In this document: positions 22,701-34,108 of the stretch, piece by piece
Layout: every line of letters begins with the position of its first letter
Position numbering within the stretch: the first letter of the stretch is position 1
Source of the DNA: Oreocharis arfaki
Taxonomy: Eukaryota > Chordata > Aves > Passeriformes > Paramythiidae
Reading direction: 5' to 3'
Assembly (NCBI GenBank): GCA_013398015.1
Contig: VZRR01013752.1
Span: 7,777 to 71,776 of the forward strand
Length of the DNA: 64,000 bases
Translations under genes and position numbers: made by a program
The notes under the pieces: generated by a model
The model's input: only the letters and a program-made list of their open reading frames with translations
Told to the model about the DNA's origin: nothing
Database searches by the model: none

Positions 22701-24734
22701 CTCCAACATATTTTAAATGCCGGCTTCAAAAACCCAAACATTTTCATTTTGCCTCACGTGCAGCCTGAAAAACACGAAGGTGAGTTTTAAGGTGTCACTG
22801 CTCCACAGCAGACTCAGAGTGATTCAATAAACTGATTTAAATCCTGTTTTTGGAGGATTCCTACCCTCTTAACGTCCCTAAAACATCAAAGTGTCTCTTG
22901 CCTTGAGCTCTGCTCCGTCAGGCCGAGCCTTCCTCCCCAGGCAGCGGCAGGAATTCGGCAAACAGGGAGATGTGATTCACTCTTAAGATCTTCCAGTGTG
23001 CGGATGAGTCACTGATAAGGACATGGAAGTTGTGCTGACCAGATTGAGAGCGCGCTGGGAATCACAGGATGTAGCTGGGAACAGATGAGGGAGCCTGAAA
23101 AATCCTGTAATTGAGGAAGCACAGATGAAAATCCTCAGGCTGGGGAGATGTTCCACTGACAGGACAAAAGTCCAGTTTAGGTTTGGATTTAGGCCTGTTT
23201 GCAGCTCGTGAAAGTTTGGGGTTCTCAGCAATCTGGAGAAAGAAAAACTAAAGCTAAAACCAAACCACAAAATTAACCCCGGAGCATCTTTATTCTGTAA
23301 TATTTTGGCTGCATGTGACTGGAAATGTTGGTTCCGGATGCTGGGGATGACCAGGAGGCAGAAACCTCTTAAGGAATTATATTTTCACTAAATTTTGAGG
23401 GTTTTGTCATTTTTTTCCCTAGCCACCAGTAGAGTTAGATCATAAAAGCTGAGGGAAGCTTGAAAATTTTCTCGTGTTTTTATTTATGGGGCAGAACCCA
23501 GGGGTGGCTGCTTCACTTAATTCACCAAAATTTCGGGGACAAGGAGCGGGGAATTCTGTCTGAACACACCACATTGCTCTCAGGCTTCTCACACCCTTTG
23601 AGGAAAAGAAATCAACTTTTCCCAAGATCTCAGGTGCCACTTCCATAGGTTCCCTTAATCAGCGGGACTGACAGAACATGAGATGTTCACCTCGGTCTCT
23701 CAGGGACATTTGGGGACAGTTTGATGCCACTCTGCCTCGTGCCATCATTTTTTTTCCTGGTTTCCTGCTCATCTAAACCCTGCCTGGCTTTTTTTAGGGC
23801 TGCAGTAGCATAGCCTGGTGTTTTCCAGCGTCCCAACATCAAATTCTGGACGTTTTGCTCCTAAATATGCAGAGAAGCAGGCTGGGAAGCAGCCAAATTC
23901 CTGCTCGGTGTCACACACAGACTCCTCCTGCACAGCAGGCCCAGACTTGGCCCTGGGATTCCTCACACTGATTCATCCCGAGGTTATTTTTCTGGGATAT
24001 TGCCAGAATCATGGCACAGCTGGAAAATCTGATGCTGATTCATCACCTTTCACCAGCTACTCCTCAAAAATCTCCAAGGACAGCATGCCAGGGATAAAGT
24101 TTCCCCGTGGCTGTCGGGAAGGTTGAAGAGAATTCCACTTTTTCTCAGGAAGTTTCAGAGCTTTTGGCTAGTCAGATGCTACAATCAAAAATATCAGCTC
24201 AACAGCTTGGAGAAACACTTTAAGACGCCTTAAAACATTTTCAAAATGCTTTTATATTTTCCATTTTTCAACATCCTCAGCATTTCTTTTCTTTATGATG
24301 TTCTGAACTCCTCAGTGTTTCAGCTCAGAAGTTGGAATTTCAACTTCCCTTGGCTGATAGCTCTTGTTTCACTGGTTGGAAATTCTCTGATATTTCTAAT
24401 TTCCAAGGCTTTTCTCAGCCAAGGCTTGTGGGAGCACAGACAGGCCCACATTTGCCTGCTCTTCCCAGATTTTCCACGGCAGGTCACACAGAAATGGGAG
24501 AATTCCCTGTTCCTCCTGTGAAACTCCAACATTTGCAGTGTCCCCTGCCCCAGGCAGGGCGTAAACCCAGGACACACAGAAGAAACCCCACAGGTCAGAG
24601 GTTTCTGTGGTGCTGCCCAGACCAGGTTTTTTATTTGCATTAGTGCTGATTTCTGCATGAAGCTCCACAACCTGCATGTAAAGGATGTAAAGGAGAAGAG
24701 ATCCATCCCTTCAGGAGGGTGACGTTCAGGAATG
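22701..24734. other. Unique DNA with a paired AP-1 and GATA motif
   Basis: About 2 kb without a recognised repeat or exon. TGAGTCA (23005-23011) is followed after one base by TGATAAG (23013-23019), an AP-1/NF-E2 consensus next to a GATA consensus. The rest shows nothing recognisable. Confidence 0.35.
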
Positions 24735-24885
24735 ATCATAAGATCATGGAACAGAATCTCCTGAGCTGGGAGGGACCCACAGGGATCACCCAGTGCAGCT
24801 CCTGGCCCTGCACAGACACCCCAACAATCCCACCCTGGGCATCCCTGGCAGTGGTGCCCGAACACTCCTGGAGCTCTAAATTCAG
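24735..24885 (-). mobile_element. CR1 LINE fragment, type B 3' end
   Basis: Begins AGATCATGGAACAGAATCTC and CTGGCCCTGCACAGACACCC, then stops shortly after ACACTCCTGGAGCTC. About 150 bp. Confidence 0.87.
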
Positions 24886-25091
24886 GATGGGAGGGAGGTG
24901 ATCCCAGGGTTTCCTCTCCCAGAGGAGGTCTCCTCAGAAGAAGCCAGAGGCTGAGTGTGTCACTGTCTGCCGGGGTGAGGCCGGTTTGGGTGGAACCTCT
25001 CCCAGGTAACACCAGCAGATCAAAAAGCAGCAGAAAAAATTGAGAGATTTGGGAAAACCTTCACCAGCCACTTGGAAACTGCTCCAGAAAA

Positions 25092-25258
25092 CCTTGGAAT
25101 GTTTCAGCTTGGAACAGATCTTAAAGCCCATCTTGTCTCCACCCCCTGCCATGGCAGGGACACCTTCCACTGTCCTAGGCTGCTCCAAGCCCCGTCCAAC
25201 CTGGCCTTGGGCACTGCCAGGGATCCAGAGGCAGCCTCAGCTCCTCAGGAAACTCTCC
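25092..25258 (-). mobile_element. CR1 LINE fragment, type A 3' end, diverged
   Basis: The start is altered (AATGTTTCAGCTTGGAACAG), but CTGCCATGGCAGGGACACC and GGGATCCAGAGGCAGCC are clear. It ends about 10 bp before the left boundary of the duplicated segment at 25269. Confidence 0.85.
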
Positions 25259-25268
25259 CGACTGCTCA

Positions 25269-25660
25269 CTTCTCACAGCCTTCCTCCTGCAGCACATCCC
25301 TGCCCGACCGTGCCCCAAAATGTCCCAGGAGGCTGTCCTGGAAACTCACCTGTGCCCTTTCCTGGGCAGTGATTGCAGGCTGGAAGTGCCCTTGGAAACT
25401 GCTTGTGGAGGGCTTTGCACAGAGCTGGGAATGAGAAGAGGCTGAAAAATCAGAGAATCCCAGAATGGTTTGGGTTGGATGGGACCTCAAAGCCCATCCA
25501 GTGCCACCCCTGCCATGGGCAGGGTCACCTTCCACTGTCCCAGGCTGCTCCAAGCCCCAGTGTCCAGCCTGGCCTTGGACACTGCCAGGGATCCAGGGGC
25601 AGCCACAGCTGCTCTGGGCACCCTGTGCCAGGGCCTGCCCACCCTCCCAGAGAAGGATTT
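25269..25660. repeat. Local direct duplication II, copy 1
   Basis: This segment pairs with 32802-33212. Both begin at CTCACAGCCTTCCTCCTGC, share GCCCTTGGAAACTGCTTGTG, and then enter a minus-strand CR1 through the same junction GCTGAAAAATCAGAGAATCC. The junction shows the CR1 was already in place before the segment was copied. The two copies differ by substitutions and small indels in the non-CR1 part. Confidence 0.82.
25452..25660 (-). mobile_element. CR1 LINE fragment, type A 3' end, inside duplication II
   Basis: Begins AGAGAATCCCAGAATGG and runs to GCCCACCCTCCCAGAG. It is the CR1 portion of duplication II, copy 1; its counterpart is 33011-33212. Confidence 0.93.
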
Positions 25661-27132
25661 TGTCCAGGTCTCCAACCTCCATCTTTAAAGAGCTGCCCCG
25701 AGCATCTCCGCAGCAAACCCAGGCAGGGGAGATGGCAATTCCCGCTGGGAATGTGAAAACATGCGGGCTTGGAATGCACGGCCTTGTCAAACAGGGGCTG
25801 GGCCCTGCCCTAAACACAGCCCTGGCTTAACCAAACCCAGCTAAGAAAAGCCTGTGGTGCTGGGGACCTGCAATTGCTCAGCTGGGCTGGGGTTGGAGGC
25901 AGAGCCACCAAGAGAACAGGGATTTAAACACGGCCCAGCAGCACAAAGCTGGGCTTGCATGGACTGGCCTTGCTGCTGACAAGGATTTGGATGGCTGAGG
26001 ATTAAAGTTTGCCCATCAAATCTTTCCATGACATCCTCCAGTGTTCCCGTTTTAATTGCAGGAAAAATTCCTGCATCCATCTCTTCCTTCTACTCCGGGA
26101 AGTTAAGAATTAATTCTATTGAGCTGTAAATTGCTGTGTTTTATTAATCCTCCTCTGTGTTTTATTAATCCTCCTCAGTCAAGCATGCAGGCATTGCATT
26201 TCTTTACCCTTTTCCAGGCTTTTCCCATTTACACGGAGCCACCTCCAAACTCAACATTAGGGAAGTGCTGTAAGGCCTTGGGTCTGCTGGGTTTAGGCAC
26301 TGGCAGTGGGACAGGTTCCTGAAATCCCCAGCGATCCCATCACCTCTGCTCCTTGAGCTCCAGCCTACTGGGTTAAATCCTGCAACGCCCTTTTCTCCAT
26401 TTCCAGGTGGAGGTGGGAGCTTGCTTTCAAAATCCAGGCAGTAAATGGAATTAACACCCTGACAGCCCTGGAGCAGCCACCGGGAAGATAAAAACAAGGT
26501 GCTGTGGGGAAAAATGGCCCCAAACTCCTGGGAAATGTCCTGGTGCATCTTTTCCTGCTGCCCTGAGTGTGCATCCCAATGGATTTTCACCACACGGACA
26601 GTCCTGCACTCTGGAGGCTGCAAAAAATGAGTTAAATGCAGTTATTTTTAAAATAAATTGTTAAAAATGCCACTGTGTGATGCCTGATTAATCAGTTGTT
26701 AATGAGATCACCATCTGCATAAGGCCGAAGCAAAAATCCTCCAGTAGAGGGAGTGACCAAATTAAAAATCCCACCTAAAGTGCCTCTGGAATTTCGTGCT
26801 GCTGGTAAAAGTCTTTATTCCTGAAATGTTTGGGAAGCAGGGAATTCTCTTCCACGGAGCCTCATGTGTGGGGCTGACACATCCCACGCTCAAAAAGCGC
26901 CATTAAATGTGGGAGCAGAGCCAGAAAATTCCTTCATTGTGCAGCTGTGGCTGCTGTCACCGTGCCCTCCGTGGGGATATTTGGGATGTCACGGGCACGT
27001 GTGACACCAATCACCCTGGCTGGCGCTTCAAAAGGATCCCAAAATCCCAGCTTTGATCCTCCCTGAGCTGAAGGCCAAACAGGAGCTGCATTTCCTTCCC
27101 CTGCTGGAGAAAAGTCCTGGTTTATCTGAAGG
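25661..27132. other. Unique DNA with a 12-bp TAAT palindrome
   Basis: CTGATTAATCAG at 26684-26695 is a perfect palindrome followed by GTTAATGAG. A short direct repeat, GTGTTTTATTAATCCTCCTC, occurs twice around 26135-26177. No exon or interspersed repeat is recognised. Confidence 0.35.
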
Positions 27133-27553
27133 ATTAAAAGGTTGGGTGGCTTTTAAGGAGCCCTGAAACAACAGCTCGGAGGTACCTGGGATGATGGGGC
27201 TCATCTGGCCCTGTCCTCTTCCCAATCCATCTTTATCCGTCTTCCACTGGCACCTAAAAAAGACTTTTTTTCTTCAAAGCAGCTTCAAAAAACTGCTCCT
27301 AACCAGGGCGATGCTGAAAGAAAAAGCCTCTTTTTCCAGCTGACCCTGAATTCCCATTTTTCCATCATATCTCAGTTTAATCTTCTTTTCCTGTAGTGTT
27401 TGGGGGTTTTTTTCCCAGCCAGCATCAGAACCCCGAACTGGGATTTCAGAGATGCACTTTCAGAAGCCTGAAGTTCGACAGCTCCTCCCTCAAAACCTGT
27501 CCTGAGGTAAAAACCAGCGTTTATCCCATTTCAAAATAGGATAAGAAAAGCAG
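27133..27553. repeat. Local direct duplication I, copy 1
   Basis: A 421-bp segment repeated at 29708-30127 in the same orientation, 2.57 kb apart. By hand I count about 14 substitutions, nearly all transitions, and two homopolymer-length differences. Flanks are unrelated on both sides. The ends do not carry TG/CA termini or flanking target duplications, so an LTR origin is not supported. The unit contains no recognised gene or repeat. Confidence 0.92.
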
Positions 27554-28639
27554 TGTTTGGGATATGAGGAAAAAAAATTGGGGGCAATAAAAGGGAGGAG
27601 ATGTAACCCCACCTAAAAATGAACTTCCAGTGCTGATTTTAAACATGGGGGTGGATAGACAATGAAATTGTTCATAACCCCTTATCTGTCCTTTCTCCCA
27701 GCTTCCCAAGGTGGTTTTATTTTTGCTTTCTGTGCCCAGGCTGACCTGGCTGCTCAGTCCCGTGCCAGGTGAATTTTCGAAGCCCCATAAACTTCACAGC
27801 TGCAGCACGCAAACACTTTATTTTTATTTTCCTTTCTCCCCGAGACAAACACCGTAACCTCCCTCGGGGAAAACAAGAGGGCTCCAAGTTTAGCAGGCGG
27901 GCTGCAGCGATCATTAGCGAAGCACAATTTCACGGCAGGAAGTCGCCTCGCATCCCGGCTCTGCATCCCAGACATTTTATGGGCTGGATGCAGAAAGCCC
28001 GACTGGGGAATGTTGGGGTTTTTAACAGCCATATTTTGGGCCCATAAAATAACCAACTACAACGGTTCATTTTCACCCACACACCCAAATTGCTGGTTGG
28101 GATCACAATTTCAGGCCCCCGACACCCCTTACACAAACAGACAGCGCTCACCAGCAAAAAAAAAAAAAGGCAAGGCAGGAGGGGAGGCTCGGGGGATTGG
28201 GATGGGAGTTAAAAAAACACCCAGCAAACGAGCAGCAGCTGCCTGATTATAGCCTGCAGGCAGGCTCCCCAGGAAGCGCTTCCCGGGATGTGCTGTCTCC
28301 CAGTTCTCCCAGTTCTCCCGTCTCTCCATCACCTCAGCGACTTTGGGCTCTCCCGGCCTCCTCCCGTCAGCTGCTCCAGCCCAGAGCAGCTCCCAGCAGC
28401 AGCAGCAGCAGCGACTTAGAATTTGCTGTAGCTCTTTCCTGAGCTCCTTCCATGGGTGCTTTGGATTGGAGGAAATTCCAAAGTCGTGATCTCCTCACCC
28501 TAACAAACACTCGGCCCTGCTTGAAATGCAGATACACAGCGTGGCCAAGCCAAGCTGGGAAACAGTTTAGGGTTTGCTGGTCCTTCAGGGCAGGAGAAAT
28601 AGGGAAAAAGGGAATAAACACTTATTAGGATGATGCTTT
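27554..28639. other. Unique DNA with a moderate CpG patch
   Basis: 27760-28000 is moderately CpG-rich and repeat-free. A poly-A run lies at about 28156-28167 and a (CAG)-like run at about 28396-28411. No exon is recognised. Confidence 0.35.
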
Positions 28640-28732
28640 GGTGGAGTGGGTGGCATCCCAGCCCGTGGCATGGGGTAGAACGAGAGGATCTTTCGGGTCC
28701 TTTCCAAGCCAAGCCATTCCATGACTCTGGGA
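28640..28732 (+). mobile_element. CR1 3' tail fragment, diverged
   Basis: CCCAGCCCGTGGCATGGGG, GGTCCTTTCCAAGCCAAGCC and CCATTCCATGACTCTGGG match the last ~90 bp of CR1. The upstream part is unrecognisable. Confidence 0.75.
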
Positions 28733-28947
28733 TAAATCAAATAATACCTCTCTCCCTAAAAACTTGACACCCCTAATCACCCTCATCTCCCAAATGAGAG
28801 GATTTTCATTCAAGATTCATATTTACACAGCATGTTTCTGATGGAAATAAACTTCCACCAAAGCTTTTCCAAACCACCTCAGGACTTCTAACAATTTCCA
28901 GTGGGAATTGGGAGCCAAATCCTTCCGAGAGCTTAAGAAAAAAATCA

Positions 28948-29096
28948 CAAAATCCCAGAATCCCAGAAGGGTTTGGGTTGGGAGAGACCTTAAAGCTCAT
29001 CCAGCAGTGGGCAGGGACACCTTCCACTGTCCCAGGGTACTCCAAGCCCCATCCAGCCTGGCCTCGGACACTTCCAAGGATCCAGGGGCAGCTCTG
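28948..29096 (-). mobile_element. CR1 LINE fragment, type A 3' end
   Basis: Begins AAATCCCAGAATCCCAGAAG, includes GCAGGGACACCTTCCACTG and stops at GGATCCAGGGGCAGCTC. About 150 bp. Confidence 0.9.
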
Positions 29097-29707
29097 AGTA
29101 GTGGCTAATTACTGAGTAGTGACTCCCAAATATCAGCTACTCAGTAAAGTAAACAGGATTGGAATTAAAATAGATTTTTTTTTCTGGGATATTCCTGAGA
29201 TTGAATACCAGGCTAAGCACCCCGAGCTGCTGCCTTGGCAGGCCCTAAAACAAGGAAAAGGAGCACTGGGCTCGAAAGGCGCAGATTTCTGGAGCAGCCC
29301 TGCAATTCCAGAAGGAATTATGTGGTGCTGATTAAGGAGGAACTTTCTCTTATCTTTCTAAGTCTCACTTTCAGTGAGAAACTCGCACCAAACACAGTAA
29401 GAGTTTAAAACATTTTAAGGCAAAAACTGGCTGTAAAATAGAGATCTAAAGGTGACTGAGCCCCTCCAGCCAGGCCTTTGTGCCTGGTGTGACCAACCTG
29501 GCCTAAAAAAGCAGCTCCACCCTGGAGGCAGCACATTGCATCTCCTTCTTCTGCGTGTTCCCACTGCTCCGAGCCAGAGGGGAGCTCAGCTTGCGAACAC
29601 AAATCCCTTGGAGTCTGCCTGGGGCAGGTGATGTTTGTCCCGAAGCCACATCCCAGGAGCTTCTCTCCTTCAATGGCTTCCTTCCAGAGTTGCTCACTAA
29701 AAAAAGC
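29097..29707. other. Unique DNA, nothing recognised
   Basis: No exon or interspersed repeat is recognised. A short near-duplicate TGAGTAGTG occurs twice near 29095-29121. Confidence 0.35.
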
Positions 29708-30127
29708 ATTAAAAAGTTGGGTGGCTTTTAGGGAGCCCTGAAACAACAGCTTGGAGGTACCTGGGATGATGGGGCTCATCTGGCCCTGTCCCCTTTCCAA
29801 TCCATCTTTATCCGTCTTCCACTGGCACCTAAAAAAGACTTTTTTACTTCAAAGCAGCTTCAAAAAACTACTCCTAACCAGGGCGATGCTGAAAGAAAAA
29901 GCCCCTTTTTCCAGCTGACCCTAAATTCCCATTTTTTCCATCATATCTCAGTTTAATCTTCTTTTCCTGTAGTGTTTGGGGGTTTTTTCCCAGCCAGCAT
30001 CAGAACCCCGAACTGAGATTTCAGAGATGCACTTTTAGAAGCCTGAAGTTTGACAGCTCCTCCCTCAAAACCTGTCCTGAGGTAAAAACCAGCGTTTATC
30101 TTATTTCAAAATAGGATAAGAAAAGCA
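29708..30127. repeat. Local direct duplication I, copy 2
   Basis: The counterpart of 27133-27553 with the same boundaries (from ATTAAAA to ATAAGAAAAGCAG). It immediately adjoins unrelated DNA on each side. Confidence 0.92.
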
Positions 30128-30681
30128 GCTCCCTTCTGGCTTTGCTGGGCAGAGAAGGTGGGGAGAAGCTGGAATCCTCTGCCCTGCCCTGCCAGGAGGG
30201 GTTTTATCGCCCTGAGGGCCTCCAGCCCCCTTTCCTGGGTGGAACATGTGCACACCTGAGCGTGCAGAGCTGCTCTCTCCTGGCTCCTGCATCCTTCACC
30301 TCTGCCCCAAGTTCTCTCCAAGACTGATTTCCAGTTTCCAGCCCCCAGATTTCTTGGTTTGCATCCATCTGCAACCTTCCCGCCTCAATCCTTGTCTCCA
30401 GCAAGGCTCTGGATGAAGCCCTGACAGCTTGTTCCTCTCACGGGATGCACTGCAGGAATTCTCAACAGTTTTAGAGGCTTTTTTACTAAAATTTTAAGTT
30501 CTACAGGTGCAGCTGCTGGTGAGCTGGGGATGGGAGAGGGTTTACAGATCTCTGGTTGATTTCTTTTTAAAGTGGAGGCAATCTGAGCAGCAAAAGCTGC
30601 TGCTGGAGAGGTTTGAGGAAGGACATCTCAGACCAATGTGCCCTGCAAGGCACCACCACCGGTACTGCTTTTCAGAGCTTC
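30128..30681. other. Unique DNA, nothing recognised
   Basis: No exon or repeat is recognised. Confidence 0.35.
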
Positions 30682-31095
30682 CCAGAATGGTTTGGGTGGG
30701 AAGGGGCCTCAAAGCCCATCCAGTGCCCCCCCTGCCATGGGCAGGGACACCTTCCACTGTCCCAGGCTGCTCCAAGCCCCAATGTCCAGCCTGGCCTTGG
30801 GCACTGCCAGGGATCCAGGGGCAGCCACAGCTGCTCTGGGCACCCTGTGCCAGGGCCTGCCCACCCTCCTAGGGAACAATTCCTTCCCAATATCCAACCT
30901 AATTTTTCCACTTTCAGTTTGAACCCACTCCAGTTCCTGCTGCAGGGTCCCTCTCCAGTTTCCCTGTGTCCCTTCAGACCCTGGAAGGAGCTGTGAGGTC
31001 TCCACACAGCCTTCTCCTCTCCAGGCTGAACAATCCCAGCTCTCCCAGCCTGGCTCCACAGGGAAGGTGCCCCGGTCAAGACATGCTGGAGCCTC
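30682..31095 (-). mobile_element. CR1 LINE fragment, type A, long copy
   Basis: Starts CCCAGAATGGTTTGGGTGG and extends about 410 bp toward the element's 5' side, through CACTCCAGTTCCTGCTGCAG and CTCCAGGCTGAACAATCCC to ACATGCTGGAGCCTCTCC. It parallels the plus-strand copy at 17825. Confidence 0.93.
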
Positions 31096-32111
31096 TCCAC
31101 GTCACAGCTCAGCTTTGGGGGTGCAGTGAATATCTGAATTTACTGTTAGGATGACATTCCAGCTGTAAATCCACGATTCCAGCGCACTGGGGAGGTGGTG
31201 GAAAAGCAGCTGCACATCCCACTCACCAAAGTTGTGGCAGACACTGTGGAAAATATTATTTATCTCTTTTGGACGTCTGAAATCCATGTCTAAGAGGTGA
31301 AATGGTGTTGTGTGGCATGCAGGGAGTTCTTTAAGTGTGAAATATATCTACATATCCATATCTATCTATACATGTATCTCTATATAAATACACAGCTATA
31401 TCTCAAGTTGTGGCATTCAATAACTACCAACAGCTTCACCAGCCCTGAACTAACTGTGCAAAGCCAGAGGATTTCTGCCATTTCTCACTCAGCTTCAATC
31501 AACGCTTTTACACTTCAGACTCTTGGTTTGGGGCGAATTTTTCTGACTTTAGTGTTCCAAGATTTCCCTTTATTTCTCGTCAAAGCCACACACCACGAGC
31601 TGAGCCAGCGCAGACCCACCAGAATTAGCTCCCAGATAGCTCATTTGCTGCAAATCACATTACAATGGCTCCACGTGTGGCACGGTTTCCATGACTGGAA
31701 GGGAATTTAAAAGCAAACTTTGGCACTCAGCACATCCCCAGAGGTCCCATGACAAATGTAGGGGGCTGAAAGCAGCGGGGGAATGCTGAGCATGGGATGC
31801 TGCAGGCTCCGAGGGCACAGCCTGGGTTGAGTGAGTCACCCTGATATTTGCTGTGGAAAATGAGATGGTTCAATCCGCCTTCCCAGCACTGGATGGTCTC
31901 TCTTAAGTCAGGATCAACCAACATGAGGCAGTGAAATCTGAGCCACCGAGTTGGGAAAGGCTCTGGGGCTGCTGGTATTGAGTGGAGTTGGGTTTGTTTG
32001 GGTTTTTTTGAAGAATTACTCCTCTGTGGGGCACTAATCCAAACCTGAACTGTGAACTCCACCACCATGAACTCCCTGACGGGCTGGGGCGGTGTCAGGA
32101 AGGAGGAGAAT
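31096..32111. other. Unique DNA with degenerate TATC/TATA low-complexity run
   Basis: 31340-31400 is an imperfect TATC/TATA tract. Otherwise no exon or interspersed repeat is recognised. Confidence 0.35.
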
Positions 32112-32248
32112 GGACAAAATCCCACACTGGTTTGGGCTGGAAGGGATTTAAAGCCCATCCAGTTCCACAGGCAGGGGCACCTTCCAGTATCCCAGGGTGC
32201 TCCAGCCTGGCCTGAGACACTTCCAGGGATGGGAAGCCCAAAAGCTTT
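32112..32248 (-). mobile_element. CR1 3' end fragment
   Basis: Begins GACAAAATCCCACACTGG and TTTGGGCTGGAAGGGATTT. It contains a shortened central part and continues to CTTTTCCAAACCC. About 135 bp with internal deletions. Confidence 0.82.
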
Positions 32249-32801
32249 TCCAAACCCAGTTAGATGCTAAGCTGTGGAGTCCAAAGGCTGGGAGGGCAGC
32301 CCAGGGAAAGGCTGGAATTGCTGGGTGGATTTATGAAGATTTTCAGGGCTGGAGAAGCTGATTCCAGAGGGCTCTCTGGGCTCGGCTGCTCCTGACTTTT
32401 ATCAGGTGTGTCCTTCCCGTGCTTCCCTGCCTGGGTGAGTTGCCCCGGAGGAAAATCTCCTCCCCCAGCGCCCTTTATCCCCGTGTGGTGTTTTAGCTGG
32501 CCCGTGCCAGAATCCCAGGGCACATTTTCCACACGGATGTGAGGATCCCCGTGGGGTTTTTTGTGGTATTAGTGGGAAAAGTCGCAATTCCATGAGCTGA
32601 ACCAGGCAGCAGCTTCTCCTTGCTCAGGGCATTGACTCCCTGCCTCTCTCCCATCCTGTTGTTCCTAAAATCCACCACCGGGAGCAACCTAACCTGCAGC
32701 TGGATCCTTTTGGAGTGCGAAGCTCAATCCTTAAGTTTTAAGAAGGATCTTCTAGGCAGAATCCCTGCATTCAGCAGGTTCTCCTGGCTGCTTCTCCCCT
32801 C
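32249..32801. other. Unique DNA, nothing recognised
   Basis: No exon or repeat is recognised. Confidence 0.35.
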
Positions 32802-33212
32802 TTCCTCACAGCCTTCCTCCTGCAGCACATCCCTGCCTGACCGTGCCCAAAAATGTCCCAGCAGACTCTCCTGACTCCCCTGTGCCCTTCCCTAGGCAAT
32901 GATTCCACCACAGGGGTTCCTGAAGCTGGAAGTGCCCTTGGAAACTGCTTGTGGAAGGCTCTGCACTGGGAATGGAAAGAGGCTGGGAATGGGAAGAGGC
33001 TGAAAAATCAGAGAATCCCAGAATGGTTTGGGTTGGAAGGGACCTCAAAGCCCATCCAGTGCCACCCCTGCCATGGGCAGGGACACCTTCCACTGTCCCA
33101 GGCTGCTCCAAGCCCCAATGTCCAGCCTGGCCTTGGACACTGCCAGGGATCCAGGGGCAGCCATAGCTTTCTTGTGCCACCACCTTCCCAGGGAACAATT
33201 CTTTCCCAATTC
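32802..33212. repeat. Local direct duplication II, copy 2
   Basis: The counterpart of 25269-25660, about 7.53 kb away in the same orientation. It contains a short internal extra repeat (GGGAATGG..AGAGGCTGG twice near 32970-33003) that copy 1 lacks, so it has a longer pre-CR1 part. Confidence 0.82.
33011..33212 (-). mobile_element. CR1 LINE fragment, type A 3' end, inside duplication II
   Basis: Same insertion junction as 25452. After GGGATCCAGGGGCAGCC it has lost the TGCTCTGGGCACCCTGTG block and resumes at CCTTCCCAGGGAACAATTC, which copy 1 does not extend to. Confidence 0.92.
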
Positions 33213-33844
33213 CTCACCTAAATCTGCCCTTCTCTAACATTTTTTGAATGTTTTAGCCCAGTCTAAGCATGACCTGGTCAACCTCCGAGCACAGGGCTGT
33301 CTGCCCGGTGTCTGCCTGGGCCCTCTCATATGTGAGAGAAGGTCTGTGGAGCAGCAAGGAACACATTTTTTGAACTCTCCCCAGTGTGCAGCCTGTGCCA
33401 CTTCAGAACACTCAGAAGTAAAAACACTAAAGGGAAAAAAACCCTCCCTTTTTATAGCCTACTGTCTCGTTGAAAGTGATTTATGAAATGGAGCTTCCTG
33501 CCCACCCAGTGCACAGAACAAATACAGACAGAGCTTTGAAATAGCTGCAGCGCTGTGCTATTTTCAGTAATATTTAGCTCAGACTTAGCCAAGAAAGCCC
33601 TCTAAGCTCAGCAGACAGACATAAAAAGAAATGCTCTTTCTGCATTTTTGTGTGTGCGTGCATCTATTTTGGGTTTTGCTCCTCTTTTCTCTGGCTCCAT
33701 GTCTGACTGTCAGGGCAGCCCCAGCTCAGGGGAGTCGCCTGAGCCCAGTGCTCAGCACCAGCAGCAGCTCTGGAGCACACAGCTCGTGTTCGGTGCCTTC
33801 ATAACTATCAGCTTGTGCTTGAATTGAGACATTTATTGTAGTGG
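33213..33844. other. Unique DNA, nothing recognised
   Basis: Repeat-free and without an exon that I can identify. 33530-33600 is AT-rich, with several TATTT/TAATATTTAG motifs. Confidence 0.35.
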
Positions 33845-34108
33845 AACCCATCTCTGCTCCCTGGGACAGGCACAGCACCCAGGGAATGGCTGTGTCAGGG
33901 GAGGGATATTGGGAAAAGAGGGTGCTGGGCACTGCCCAGGCTCCCCAGGGAATGGGCACGGCCCCGAGGCTGCCAGAGCTCCAGGAGCGTTTGGGCAGCG
34001 CTGCCAGGGATGCCCAGGGTGGGGTTGTTGGGGTGTCTGTGCAGGGCCAGGAGCTGGATCCATGATCCCTGGGGGTCTCTCCCAGCCCAGGAGATCCCAT
34101 GATTCCAT
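33845..34108 (+). mobile_element. CR1 LINE fragment, type B 3' region, internal deletion
   Basis: Starts CCCATCTCTGCTCCCTGGG as in the copy at 9038, then GGGATATTGGGAAAAGAGGG jumps straight to the GTGCTGGGCACTGCCC block, missing the CAGGCTCAGGCTGGAGAGC part. It ends with tail CCCATGATTCCATAAC. Confidence 0.9.

Noticed and set aside
28031..28041. CArG box (SRF site) CCATATTTTGG
   Set aside because: There are seven, not six, A/T bases between CC and GG, so it does not fit the consensus.
27133..30127. The pair of 421-bp repeats read as two LTRs of a provirus
   Set aside because: The ends lack TG/CA, there is no target-site duplication, and the 2.15 kb between them is unique DNA plus CR1 with no gag or pol similarity.
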